Shown: positions 1 to 8,263 of the stretch, piece by piece
Numbering within the stretch: position 1 is the first letter of the stretch
Layout: every line of letters begins with the position of its first letter
From: UBA2784 sp964494625
Lineage (GTDB): Bacteria > Pseudomonadota > Alphaproteobacteria > Micropepsales > Micropepsaceae
Direction of reading: 5' to 3'
Assembly (NCBI GenBank): GCA_964494625.1
Contig: CAZBRT010000004.1
Coordinates: 62,001 to 126,000 of the forward strand
Length of the DNA stretch: 64,000 nt
Translations under genes and position numbers: made by a program
Notes under the pieces: model-generated
The model's database searches: none
What the model was told of the DNA's origin: nothing
What the model saw: the letters and a program-made list of their open reading frames with translations, nothing else

Positions 1-5
1 CCGAG

Positions 6-1496
6 GTGGTCGATGCGCGGCGTGACCATGACGGGCACTCTCAGGCGCAAATCCTTTTGCGGATCGCGCAGACGGCAAAGCTGTTTCACGATCCTGCAGG
101 AACGCCATACGCCGACGTCACTTTGAAAGGTCATCGCGAGACGCTGGCTGTGCGGGGCAAGAATTTCAAGATGTGGCTGACGCGCGAATTTTTCAGCGTA
201 TCGGGTGCCGCACCAAACTCAGATGCCCTCGCAAAGGCAATTTCATGGGCTGAGGCCAGCGCGTTAATCGATGGCGATGAGCGACCGGTCTTCATCCGCA
301 TCGGCCATCACGACGGCAAGACTTATCTCGATCTTGCCGATGACGTGTGGCGCGCTGTTGAGATCACGGCTAATGGCTGGCGCGTTGTGAGTAATCCGCC
401 TGTCAGGTTCCGCCGCACGCCCGGCATGAGGCCGTTACCGGCGCCACAACACGGCGGCAGCATCGATGCGCTGCGTCCGCTTGTGAACGTCAAGCGCGAA
501 GAAGACTATACTTTGCTAGTCGCGTGGCTGATCGGCGCACTGGCACCCGCCGGACCTTACCCGCTGCTGGCCATCAATGGCGAGCAGGGTAGCGGAAAGA
601 CCCGCCTTGTCACGCTTCTGCGTAACCTGATCGACCCGAACGCGGCACCAACACGCGCAATGCCGCGCGATGACCGCAACGCCTTCATAAGTGCCTCGAA
701 CTCATTTCTGCAGGTTTTCGATAACTTGTCAGCGGTGACGGCAGACCTTAGCGATACGTTGTGCCGTATCGCGACTGGCGGCGGCTTTGCAACGCGGGCG
801 CTTTATACGGATGGCGACGAGGTGCTGATCGACGTCGCGCGGCCGATATTGTTGAACGGTATCGGTGAGGTTGTTGGTCGGCCCGATCTGATGGATCGCG
901 CCATCAACGTGGCGCTTGCACAAATCGAGGAGGGCAAGCGGCGCACCGAATCTGAATTGAAGGCGGACTTTGAACGCAGCCACCCGCTCATTCTGGGCGC
1001 GCTGCTCGATGCCGTTGTCGTCGGCCTGCGCCGTCTTCCAGAAGTGCATCTGACAAAGGCGCCGCGGATGGCAGACTTTGCCCGCTGGGTTTCGGCATGT
1101 GAGCCGGGGCTTTGGGAGGGCGAGAAATTCCTCGCCGCCTACAACGGGAACAGGGCAACAGCGGTCAGCGATCTGCTTGATGCCGACATTGTGGCTGCTG
1201 CCATCCGGCGCTTCATGCGTGCCCGTGACGAATGGTGTGGGACGGCGTCCCTGCTGTTGAGTGCGCTCAACTCGCAGGAGAGGGACAAGGGCAGCCGGGC
1301 GCGGGGCTGGCCAGAACTCCCGAAGACACTTTCGGATCGCCTCCGGCGTTTGGCTACAGCAATGAGGGCAAACGGGATCGACGTTGCCTTTAGCCGCGAG
1401 GGGCACTCTCGCCAACGCCTTGTCCACTTGCGCCGCGCATCTGCGTCCGCTCCGCCCGCTCCGTCCGCAGAGGGTCGGGAGGGGCACAATGCTTGA
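6..1496 (+). CDS. P-loop ATPase, phage/plasmid primase-helicase-like
   Basis: The protein has a Walker A motif (GEQGSGKT, about residues 193-200) followed by an acidic Walker-B-like stretch (FLQVFDNLS). After these comes the segment typical of ATPases in the C-terminal half of plasmid and phage primase-helicase proteins: a 'P-I-L-L-N-G-I' strand, then 'RPDLMDRAI', then 'HPLILGALLDAV'. Such proteins act in replication of mobile elements, which is the inferred role here. The listed GTG start is only six bases from the window edge and the frame is open upstream, so the true start and any N-terminal primase/toprim region may lie to the left. It is the only plus-strand gene at this end of the island. 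The family assignment rests on motifs alone. Confidence 0.75.
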   Translation: MVDARRDHDGHSQAQILLRIAQTAKLFHDPAGTPYADVTLKGHRETLAVRGKNFKMWLTREFFSVSGAAPNSDALAKAISWAEASALIDGDERPVFIRIGHHDGKTYLDLADDVWRAVEITANGWRVVSNPPVRFRRTPGMRPLPAPQHGGSIDALRPLVNVKREEDYTLLVAWLIGALAPAGPYPLLAINGEQGSGKTRLVTLLRNLIDPNAAPTRAMPRDDRNAFISASNSFLQVFDNLSAVTADLSDTLCRIATGGGFATRALYTDGDEVLIDVARPILLNGIGEVVGRPDLMDRAINVALAQIEEGKRRTESELKADFERSHPLILGALLDAVVVGLRRLPEVHLTKAPRMADFARWVSACEPGLWEGEKFLAAYNGNRATAVSDLLDADIVAAAIRRFMRARDEWCGTASLLLSALNSQERDKGSRARGWPELPKTLSDRLRRLATAMRANGIDVAFSREGHSRQRLVHLRRASASAPPAPSAEGREGHNA

Positions 1497-1499
1497 TGA

Positions 1500-1691
1500 A
1501 TGTCCAGCACAAGCGGACGCAGAGGACGCATGCGCACAGATCTTCACGTGACGCCCGCCATTGGCCCAGCCGACCGGATTGCGGCGGCGTTCATGGCCGC
1601 CGCCCATGTGCTGGCATGGGCGGCTCATTTCACCTCAGCATCCCTTAACCGCCTTGCCGCCCTGATCACCCGTGCGGCGCTTCGACCCTGA
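1500..1691 (+). CDS. small hydrophobic ORF, uncertain
   Basis: This 63-codon frame starts 3 bases after the stop of the ATPase gene. A second ATG eleven codons in (MRTDLHV) is equally plausible. The middle (AIGPADRIAAAFMAAAHVLAWAAHF) is Ala-rich and amphipathic to hydrophobic. It is listed only because it directly follows the upstream gene on the same strand. No family is recognised and it could be non-coding. Confidence 0.25.
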   Translation: MSSTSGRRGRMRTDLHVTPAIGPADRIAAAFMAAAHVLAWAAHFTSASLNRLAALITRAALRP

Positions 1692-2465
1692 AAGGAAGCC
1701 GTTAAAAGTCAGGCTTGAAACAAGCCCTTCACACCGGCGACCGGCGTCCGTGCCGCGCGCGCGCTCACCCAATGCCTCTCGTCTACGCGTCAAACGACCA
1801 AGAGCCGGGATCGCGGGAATCTGCCGCGTCTGGCTCTCAAGTAAGCGCCCAGTTTCAATTCTTTCAACGCAACTTGCTGAGACTGTGTCCCGGTGGGATC
1901 ATGTTGGGCATAGACAAGTTCTCAGCGGATTGCCAAGCACGGAAGCGCTGCACCTCCCGCACGGCGACGCGCAAGCTTAGCACAGTTTCAGCGGGATTGA
2001 TGCGTCCAAGGGGCAGGGGGCTATTTCGTTTCTCGATCCCGCCTAGGCGCGACACCAAAATGATCTGTCATTGCGATCAGCTTACTTCTGGAGAAGCAAG
2101 AGTTCTTCCGCGCTCGTTGGAGTGCCCGCAAAGACAGCGCGGGCGGCAGTGATTGTCATGATCGCTGCCACCCGCACCCTTCGCGCTTTAGTGGCCTTCA
2201 TTGAAGGCCTCAGGCTCGCTTCTCAGCAATGCTCACTTCTGTTTCTTGGCTGATGTCAGGGTTCTGCCATGTGATGATGCAAACGTCTACTCATGTCCGC
2301 GCCAATCGGTCGAAAGATCGGCGCGGAAGGTGGCAACAAACGCGACCAGCGTTCCTTTCGTTTCCCTACCATCTCCAGACGTCGCTCAGGATGCACGGAT
2401 CAAAAATTTAGTGCCGCGGACTTGGGCTACGGCAACGCGCCGCAAGAGACCGAGATATGGCCGGT
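1692..2465. other. gene-poor stretch, no supported gene
   Basis: About 770 bases without a convincing coding frame. Several frames of 60-145 codons are open on both strands, but their translations are rich in Arg, Pro and Ser, show no recognisable domain and overlap one another. No RNA gene or repeat was seen. It may be decayed DNA between the plus-strand ATPase and the converging minus-strand cluster. Confidence 0.5.
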
Positions 2466-2888
2466 TCAGGCCAACTTGACCAATTTCGCCCTCTGCCCAG
2501 CCCGTATCCAGACGATTGCATTCTGGCCAAACTGCCGCCCGAGCTGACGCGCCATGGTGAGGTCGACACCGCAAACTAACAGGCTTTCTTCTACCGGCCA
2601 CTCTCCATCGTCACCTTTGCCATAGCCAGCCACTGTCATAAGCCGCAGGCGCTTCGTAGTGGACAGAAGCCTTTTGTGGGCCGCACGATTGTGAACCTTG
2701 CTCCGCGCAGCGCTTGCCGGGTTCCAAGCGGTCACAAAGGCCGCAGAGTGCACTTGAAGCCTGCCTAGAAGCCGGTCGACTTCAGCTGATCGTTTGCCGA
2801 CGCGGGCAATGATGTCACGCGGCTTCTGGCGGATCACATAAGCGGTCGCCCGATAAGCTGCCTCAAGTCTGGTCGCACGTGCAAACAT
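2466..2888 (-). CDS. DUF3293 domain protein
   Basis: From the ATG at 2888 this is about 140 aa. It shows the DUF3293 pattern: an N-terminal AYRATAYVI strand, a central 'FVTAWNPAS' block with Asn and Arg residues following, and a C-terminal 'GVDLTMARQLGRQFGQNAIVW'-type block in which the protein is proposed to bind a ligand. Function of the family is unknown. An upstream ATG at 2933 would add 15 residues, but the similarity starts at MFARATRLEAAY. It is the last gene of the minus-strand cluster. Its 5' end lies in a segment duplicated about 900 bases upstream, where the copy has lost the ATG. Confidence 0.75.
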   Translation of the reverse strand: MFARATRLEAAYRATAYVIRQKPRDIIARVGKRSAEVDRLLGRLQVHSAAFVTAWNPASAARSKVHNRAAHKRLLSTTKRLRLMTVAGYGKGDDGEWPVEESLLVCGVDLTMARQLGRQFGQNAIVWIRAGQRAKLVKLA

Positions 2889-3027
2889 GGGCAAACCCCT
2901 CACGTTCAGCCCACACGCTTCGCCATCAAGCATGTCGTGGACCTACTTCGCTTCACGATCACACTCTGACATCCGTTGCTGGCGCTGGCGGCGCCGTAGC
3001 AAGCGTATCAACCGGCTTGAAGATCGC
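2861..3027. repeat. direct repeat, copy 1 (partner 3760-3927)
   Basis: Two blocks recur with an offset of 899-900 bases. Block A (2861-2911) covers the start of the DUF3293 gene and the gap before it. Block B (2941-3027) covers the last 22 codons of the clamp-like gene. The 30 bases between the blocks have diverged. Block B is nearly identical, so the copies are recent or are being homogenised. Confidence 0.85.
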
Positions 3028-3687
3028 CGTGACAGGCTTGGCGCTCATCGGCATGAAAACGCCATACCAACCCGGCGCTACCGACGCGGTGACAAGCGAC
3101 GGTGCCTGCTGGTGATTTGGTCCGCCCTCGTTCCTGCCAAACGTGATGGCAATGTGGTGCCCGCCGCTCGCCTTTTGCAGGCGGATCAGCAGGGCGGGGT
3201 TGAGGCCGATTGACGGCGGGGTGCCGGGCTCGCTGACATCCGGCAGCACGCGCGCCCAATCAGGGAACGTGCCGTCAATCTCGGCAGGCGTCTCGATGAC
3301 GGAGAGCACGGCCCCATCGCTCGCGGTGAGCGAGATGCGCATCGGGCGGGAGCGACCATCGGCAGTGGCAGGCGTCGTATATTCCAGCCTGACGAGGGCC
3401 GTCACGGGGGAGTAGCGGCCACCCTTGCAGGCGGCCTTCAGCATCGCCGCGATCTGCTTGATAGCGTCGGTCGAGATGATGATCTCGCGCTCGCTGGTGA
3501 TCAGGTCGCCGTCGGTTTCTTCGGTCAGGCGGTGGACTGACATGATGTGGCCATCGGTGGCCGCAAGCCAGATGTCGCCGTCTCCGTCGGGCGCGCTGAT
3601 GCAGACGCCGTTCAGGTAGTATTGGGTCTTTTCATTGCTGGCGGCGTGGGCGGTCTCAATCAGTTTCTTTGCAGGCACGATCCACAT
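2959..3687 (-). CDS. two-domain DnaN-like sliding clamp
   Basis: This 242-aa protein aligns by eye with domains 2 and 3 of the bacterial DNA polymerase III beta clamp. Landmarks in order are YYLNGV (24-28), AATDGH (42-47), the IIISTDAIKQIAAML helix (69-83), GTFPDWARVLP (139-149) and the near-terminal FMPM (211-214); the E. coli counterparts are RYYLNGM, VATDGHR, GRFPDYRRVLP and VVMPMRL. Normal DnaN is about 366 aa with three domains, and domain 1 is absent here. The last 22 residues (after VTAIFKPV) lie beyond the usual clamp end and are shared with the C-terminus of the next gene upstream. It probably serves island replication or competes with the host clamp; either role is inference. Confidence 0.7.
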   Translation of the reverse strand: MWIVPAKKLIETAHAASNEKTQYYLNGVCISAPDGDGDIWLAATDGHIMSVHRLTEETDGDLITSEREIIISTDAIKQIAAMLKAACKGGRYSPVTALVRLEYTTPATADGRSRPMRISLTASDGAVLSVIETPAEIDGTFPDWARVLPDVSEPGTPPSIGLNPALLIRLQKASGGHHIAITFGRNEGGPNHQQAPSLVTASVAPGWYGVFMPMSAKPVTAIFKPVDTLATAPPAPATDVRV

Positions 3688-3728
3688 GTGTTTTCTCCGG
3701 TGTCGAGAGGAAAATTATGCAGGTGGGA

Positions 3729-3742
3729 GGGGATTTCTCCCC
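3729..3742 (-). promoter_or_regulatory. leader hairpin before the clamp-like gene
   Basis: On the minus strand the sequence GGGGAGAAATCCCC forms a four-pair stem with loop AGAAAT, about 40 bases upstream of the ATG at 3687. The same loop occurs in the hairpin at 4695-4728. No U-run follows it, so it does not look like an intrinsic terminator. Confidence 0.45.
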
Positions 3743-3759
3743 CCGTTGCTGTCAGGCGG

Positions 3760-3927
3760 CCTCAAGTCTGGTCGCACGTGCAAATAGGGGCAAACCCCTC
3801 ATGTTCAGCCCTCGCGTCACGGCAAAAAAGCAAGTTGCGGACCTAGTTCACTTCACGATCTCGCTCTGACATCCGTTGCTGGCGCTGGCGGCGCCGTAGC
3901 AAGCGTATCAACCGGCTTGAAGATCGC
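3760..3927. repeat. direct repeat, copy 2 (partner 2861-3027)
   Basis: Second copy of the 2861-3027 repeat. Here block A is a start-less remnant of the DUF3293 gene beginning: the ATG has become ATA-like (minus-strand CCCCTATTTGCAC). Block B encodes the C-terminal tail of the 256-aa gene. A perfect AGGGG-CAAA-CCCCT palindrome sits at 3786-3799. Confidence 0.85.
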
Positions 3928-4623
3928 AGCAAGGTTTGCGGGGAACTCTCCGCTCCAGCTCGATTGCGGCCCGATAGAAAGGATGTCGTCCAGCGCCGCC
4001 AGCAGGCTGTCACAAGTCTCAGCAAGGCCTGCGGCCCCTTCAGCTGCCTTCTGCAGAAGATCCAGCCCGTTCTCCGGTGATGCGCCCGATGCACACACCG
4101 TCAGATCGGCGAGATCGGCTACGGCCAGCGCCTTGTGCCAATGAGCCTCGACAATCTTTGCCGAGGATGGCGCACGTCCTAGCAATTGCGCTAGCATGGT
4201 CGCAATCTCGTAGGCCGTCTCTGCCGCTTGAAGCTCCTCCGCATCGGGATAGGGTTTCGCCTTGCGGCAATCATCCGCCGTGTCGTTCTGGCCGATGCTG
4301 TCCAGCGCCGCAGGAATGAACTGGGTGACAAGCAGCGTGACGAAGCGCCGGTACCGGGCTTCTTCGTCAGCGTCACTGCCGCGCGAGCCCAGCATGCGGT
4401 GCAGGTAGGGAAGGAGCCGTTGCCGCTCCGCATCCGGCAGCCCGTCATTGATCCCCCGGCAGACGGAAGCGATTACGGGCGAGGTGCACGGCCCCGCCTT
4501 GTCCGAGTGCGCATAGCCCGCGATGAAGTTGGCGAGTTCCATCGCACAGAGCTGACCCGAACCCTCGTCATGCGCACCTGCGTTCAGCGTGATTTCGGGG
4601 AACATGGCTTGTAGGTTGATCAT
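3853..4623 (-). CDS. conserved island hypothetical protein
   Basis: A 256-aa protein of unknown function. Its N-terminal third has a pattern I recognise from mobile-element proteins of actinobacteria and proteobacteria: GSGQLCAMELANFIAG, then HSDKAGPCTSPVIAS, then LPDAERQRLLPYL. The rest is Ala-rich and helical. Its last 22 residues are the tail also found on the clamp-like protein, encoded by repeat block B. The start at 4623 is preceded by an AGGAGG-like purine run (GAGGAGGCAAAG). It lies between the clamp and the VWA gene, all on the minus strand. Confidence 0.65.
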   Translation of the reverse strand: MINLQAMFPEITLNAGAHDEGSGQLCAMELANFIAGYAHSDKAGPCTSPVIASVCRGINDGLPDAERQRLLPYLHRMLGSRGSDADEEARYRRFVTLLVTQFIPAALDSIGQNDTADDCRKAKPYPDAEELQAAETAYEIATMLAQLLGRAPSSAKIVEAHWHKALAVADLADLTVCASGASPENGLDLLQKAAEGAAGLAETCDSLLAALDDILSIGPQSSWSGEFPANLAAIFKPVDTLATAPPAPATDVRARS

Positions 4624-4694
4624 CTTTGCCTCCTCTTGAGTTCAGCCACTCTTGTGACCGGTCCGGCTAATGGCGCGCAGGACCGCCTCAATCT

Positions 4695-4728
4695 GTCAGA
4701 CACGCGGGATTTCTCCCGCGCGCCTGAC
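4695..4728 (-). promoter_or_regulatory. extended leader hairpin upstream of the 256-aa gene
   Basis: A 34-base imperfect palindrome: outer stem GTCAG/CTGAC, a 3x3 internal loop, inner stem CGCGGG/CCCGCG and a six-base loop ATTTCT (plus strand). The loop matches that of the 3729-3742 hairpin. It lies between the end of the VWA gene (4758) and the start of the 256-aa gene (4623). There is no T-run on either side, so a cis-regulatory RNA or protein site is more likely than a terminator. Confidence 0.45.
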
Positions 4729-4757
4729 GCACCTTCACGGTCACACCACCGCTTTGC

Positions 4758-6092
4758 TCAATCCTTGACCCCCTGCTCGCGCTTGCGGCGCAAGAAGCTC
4801 ATGCGGCTTGTCTCGGCGTCCCGGTCGAACGCTTCCGCCTCGCCAAAGCCGCGCAGCTTCCGGCGCATTTCCTTGGACTGATAATGCGCTTCCTTCTGCA
4901 GCGCCATCTCGTCCCGCTGATGGGCGTAGCGGGAAAGGGTCGCGAGCGCATCGCGGACCCACTGATTGGATCCGGCTTCTTCACGAGCGGTCGCGAGTGT
5001 CGCTTCCACCTGCCGCCAGTCGCCACGCTGTGCGGCCGCCGCTGCCTGATCCATCAGTTCAGCAGCGCGCGACTCACAGATGCGCGCATGGACTTCCTCG
5101 TTCCGGGGCAGGGCTTCAAAAGCAGCCGCCGTCATCACCGGCAGGCGCAGCGTTGCCTCCACCGAGACCGGCCCCCTGCCAAGTGCATGGAGCGTGACCT
5201 GACAGGAGAGGACGACGGGAGCGGTTCCCTCCACTGCAAGGGTCGCCGGGATGTGAATCTTGACCACCGAAATGGCACTGGAACCTGACGCAACATCGGG
5301 CAACAGAAGCTGCTGGCCCTCGCGCAGGTGCCCATTACGTTCGTCAATGCGAGTGCCATCCGCCGGCGTGAAGCGAAGCGCAAGGTTCGTCGCGCGCATC
5401 GCCCGCAGGGCATCCAGCTCCTGCTCATAGCAGCCGATCAGTTCGGCCGAGGTCTTGCCGTAGTAGGCGTTGCCCGAGCCAAATTTGGCCATAACTGTCA
5501 TCAGGCTCTCGCCAAAGTCTTGACCGATGCCAAATGTCGAGGTGGAAATGCCTGCGCGAGCCTGTTCCCGGCAAAGACTGCTGAGCAGCACCGGATCGGT
5601 GAGCCCGCGATTAGCGATGCCATCCGAGAGAAGCAGCAAGCGCGCAAGGCGATCCACGGGCTGACTGCCCGGCACGGCATCGCCGAGACCTTGGCGCAGT
5701 GCGGCGATGCCCGTGTGCCATCCCGCGTGCAGATCCGTCATGCCACGGGGCGTCACTGCGTCGACCGCGTCGCGCGCATCACTCCAGTTTCTCAGCGGAC
5801 CAAAAGGCACCACCTCCACGGCCATGTCATCATAAGCGATGACGCCGATGCGATCGTTGCTGCCGACGCGATCGATGATCGCGCGTACGCAGCGCTTCAC
5901 GTCCTCAAGGGACAAGGCCATGGAGCCGGAGCGGTCGATCACGATGGAAAGATCAAGCGCTGCGCCATTGGGGATAGCATCTTCCTGTCCGGTCGCGCTC
6001 ACTTTGATGAGGGCGTCGATCGCATTGTCACGGCCTGCGATGAGGCCCTGATGCAGGGGCAGGATTTCAAGGGTGAAGTCAGTCATGGTCAT
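4758..6092 (-). CDS. VWA-domain protein with intact MIDAS
   Basis: A 444-aa protein with a von Willebrand factor A domain from about residue 45 to 225. The metal-ion-dependent adhesion site is complete: D53-R-S55-G-S57 (VIDRSGSM), T119 in RGMTD and D157 in LLLSDG. A beta-rich region (about 240-330) and a Lys/Arg/Glu-rich helical C-terminus follow. No signal peptide or membrane segment is visible, so it is probably cytoplasmic, like VWA proteins that work with partners in large complexes. Another VWA protein is encoded directly upstream on the same strand (161-base gap), suggesting a pair. No MoxR-type AAA ATPase, the usual partner of cytoplasmic VWA proteins, is seen nearby. Confidence 0.8.
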   Translation of the reverse strand: MTMTDFTLEILPLHQGLIAGRDNAIDALIKVSATGQEDAIPNGAALDLSIVIDRSGSMALSLEDVKRCVRAIIDRVGSNDRIGVIAYDDMAVEVVPFGPLRNWSDARDAVDAVTPRGMTDLHAGWHTGIAALRQGLGDAVPGSQPVDRLARLLLLSDGIANRGLTDPVLLSSLCREQARAGISTSTFGIGQDFGESLMTVMAKFGSGNAYYGKTSAELIGCYEQELDALRAMRATNLALRFTPADGTRIDERNGHLREGQQLLLPDVASGSSAISVVKIHIPATLAVEGTAPVVLSCQVTLHALGRGPVSVEATLRLPVMTAAAFEALPRNEEVHARICESRAAELMDQAAAAAQRGDWRQVEATLATAREEAGSNQWVRDALATLSRYAHQRDEMALQKEAHYQSKEMRRKLRGFGEAEAFDRDAETSRMSFLRRKREQGVKD

Positions 6093-6253
6093 ATTCCTTT
6101 CAGGGGGCTAGGCGGGGGTTGAACAAGGCAGCGCAAAATGCACGCAGATATCCGTCACCGGCAGACGGCCGGTGCTGGCCTGCACCAATCGGGGCAGGGA
6201 TCAGGCTTGAAGCTGTGGGTTGGTTTTCAGCTCAGGGCTTCGGCGCACGGGCC

Positions 6254-7978
6254 TTAGCTGAGCGACAACCGGGGCAATCGCTTCCACCGGCTGCGCAGGC
6301 TCTCGAACAGAAGGCCAAACTGGGCAGTCAGTTGCGCGCCCTCGGGCAAGCGCGCAACATAGGGGCTGAAGTAGCGGTACTGCTCGACCTGCAGGCGATC
6401 CAGCTCGGCCTTGCGATCTTCCGCTGCAAGAACGATGGCGCGCCGGGCCACCGTCTCAAGCCAGCTGATCGCCACAATCCGGGCCGCATGAAGGTCGACG
6501 GGCTGCGCGTCGTTTTCGCGGGCGGGAACCAGCTTGAAGTGCACGCGGGAGCCAAGTTTGACCTTCTTGGCGGCAACAATGTCCTCGCCGGTCAGCTGGA
6601 TATCGACGTCATCAAGGTCGCGCACCCCCGGCACTTTGTGGAACCGCCTTGATCCCGGAAAATGCAGCCGGACCGGGATCGATAGGCGGCTGCCAGCGCG
6701 CAAATCGCCCAAAGGAATGATGAAGGGCTTGCCAGCGCCTGTTGCGCCATCTTCGCCGACGCGCCCAATAAGCCCCTTTTTCCAAGAGTCGATACCGCCA
6801 TCAAGGCGCGGAGTGACGATGAGGCTGCAATTGCGGGCCACGATTGGCCGGAGCGTGAGGTGGTGTGCCAGAACGTGTTCTGAGAGATCACACAGTGTCT
6901 CGCCAAAGCGGAGCGGCGCGCCATCCTCTCCACCGCCTTCCATGGCAAGAAGCAGCGCCATGTCGGGTCGCGCGCCAAGGCCCAACGCAACCGTCTTGAT
7001 GTTGGCATTGGCCAGTTCGGCAGCAGCGTTGGCGACTTGGCGCGGGTCGTTTTCGCCCCGGTCAGTGCCTGCATCAGTAAAGACAAGTACACGGCATGTG
7101 ATACCTGGCTTGGCGTATTCCGAGAGTTCTTCCGCCGCTGCGAGCCATGTGTCGACAAGATCAATGGCGCTGGCGGCATAGCCAACGCGCAAAACCTCGC
7201 GCGCCGCCGCCTTGCCACGACGGTCCATGGCGGTCAGCGGCATCGCGCGGACCGGCCCCTTATCGCCCCAGAAGATCGCAAGCTGATCTTCCGCCCGCAT
7301 CGCTTGGATGATCTGCTCCAGAGTGCGAGCAGCGTTTGTGCGGATGGTGCTTGAGCGCGTATCGATGACGGCGGCGACAATGTTCGGCGGCGCATCTTTG
7401 GAGGCGGGGGATGAGGCGATGGTACCGGCTGATTCAGAAGCGCCCTGATCACCCGCAACCGCTTCGATGGTTACAACGACATGACGAACCGATCCGCCAT
7501 TGTTCCAGCCCAGCTGCCGATCCACGCGTGTCGAGACGGCGAGAGACCGGGATTTGGCAACAGGTGTGGCAAGTTCCGTGTGCTTTGCTGTCTGCGGCAC
7601 CCGAGGCGGCATATCAACTTCATCAGCTTCACGCGACTGCAGACGATCGCGCAGCGCCTTGATCCTGTCCTTGAGGTCTGCGTGCTGGGGCAACAACAGA
7701 GACCGCATGCGGTCTTCACTGGCCGTGGCCAGCCACGAGAGGATCGCGGGATAGCGCAGCTTTTCGACCTCACGCAGGTGCCGGATCACACGGGCGCGGA
7801 TGAGGTGGGTGCCCGTGTAGTAGGAAGCGCGCGCCTTTCCCTCAGGTCCAGCCAAGAGTTTCTTTTCGATATAGAAGCGGATGAGGCGCTCGTCGACGCC
7901 AGAGGCATCGGCAAGCTCCTTCAGCGAATACTGGTCCGCCATCGCCGTGGTGTTGATCGGTTCATCACTCATGGTCAA
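6254..7978 (-). CDS. MerR-type HTH fused to a VWA domain
   Basis: A 574-aa fusion. Residues 17-80 (YSLKELADASGV, then RLIRFYIEKKLL, then YYTGTHLIRARVIRHL) are a MerR-family winged helix. A helical linker rich in Arg and Glu (about 90-125) follows, then a VWA-like domain from about 199 to 370 (NIVAAVIDTRSS, later VLVFTDAGTDRG, VALGLGA). The MIDAS is altered: D206-T-R-S-S in place of DxSxS. C-terminal residues 380-574 are beta then helical and resemble the same region of the downstream VWA protein in layout. Alternative starts are ATG 7972 and 7942; the HTH begins after 7942. DNA-binding plus VWA in one chain is unusual. It may regulate the cluster or anchor a VWA complex on DNA, which is inference. 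Confidence 0.75.
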   Translation of the reverse strand: MTMSDEPINTTAMADQYSLKELADASGVDERLIRFYIEKKLLAGPEGKARASYYTGTHLIRARVIRHLREVEKLRYPAILSWLATASEDRMRSLLLPQHADLKDRIKALRDRLQSREADEVDMPPRVPQTAKHTELATPVAKSRSLAVSTRVDRQLGWNNGGSVRHVVVTIEAVAGDQGASESAGTIASSPASKDAPPNIVAAVIDTRSSTIRTNAARTLEQIIQAMRAEDQLAIFWGDKGPVRAMPLTAMDRRGKAAAREVLRVGYAASAIDLVDTWLAAAEELSEYAKPGITCRVLVFTDAGTDRGENDPRQVANAAAELANANIKTVALGLGARPDMALLLAMEGGGEDGAPLRFGETLCDLSEHVLAHHLTLRPIVARNCSLIVTPRLDGGIDSWKKGLIGRVGEDGATGAGKPFIIPLGDLRAGSRLSIPVRLHFPGSRRFHKVPGVRDLDDVDIQLTGEDIVAAKKVKLGSRVHFKLVPARENDAQPVDLHAARIVAISWLETVARRAIVLAAEDRKAELDRLQVEQYRYFSPYVARLPEGAQLTAQFGLLFESLRSRWKRLPRLSLS

Positions 7979-7999
7979 GCCGCCTGTCTCATAAAATCT

Positions 8000-8015
8000 C
8001 GGGGGATCGCCCCCG
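8000..8015 (-). promoter_or_regulatory. leader hairpin before the MerR-VWA gene
   Basis: A six-pair palindrome CGGGGG-ATCG-CCCCCG just 22 bases upstream of the ATG at 7978. It lies downstream of the promoter predicted at 8127-8155, hence in the leader RNA. It is close enough to the start codon to affect ribosome access. Confidence 0.45.
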
Positions 8016-8126
8016 TGCTAAGTCGCGTGTGGCCCACTCGCGGGCGCTCCCTCTAGGAACTTGTCGACGGTTCCGTGCCCAAGGCACCACCCTCAAGGCC
8101 AGAAGGTTATCGACCCATTTCCTCAT

Positions 8127-8155
8127 CATATAGTATGGCGTAATAGAATTATCAA
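8127..8155 (-). promoter_or_regulatory. sigma-70-type promoter for MerR-VWA/VWA genes
   Basis: On the minus strand, -35 TTGATA (8155-8150) and -10 TATATG (8132-8127) are separated by exactly 17 bases in an AT-rich patch within GC-rich DNA. Transcription would begin near 8120, leaving a leader of about 140 bases containing the 8000-8015 hairpin. The spacer is normal length, not the 19-20 bases usual for MerR-activated promoters. Confidence 0.5.
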
Positions 8156-8263
8156 GCCATATTGCCGTTATTCCGCATGGCGGGATAAGGCTGGTCCCGG
8201 CAACGAACGCGGGCGCAATGTGGCGGGAGGATTTCACGCGTAGCACTTCTGTCGGCCGCCTCA

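Noticed and set aside
729..1628. 299-codon minus-strand frame opposite the P-loop ATPase gene
   Set aside because: It is antisense to a gene with clear motifs, and its translation is Arg/Cys/His-rich without any domain.
1715..2152. 145-codon plus-strand frame in the gene-poor stretch
   Set aside because: Composition is Arg/Pro/Cys-rich and unlike a folded protein, and no family is recognised.
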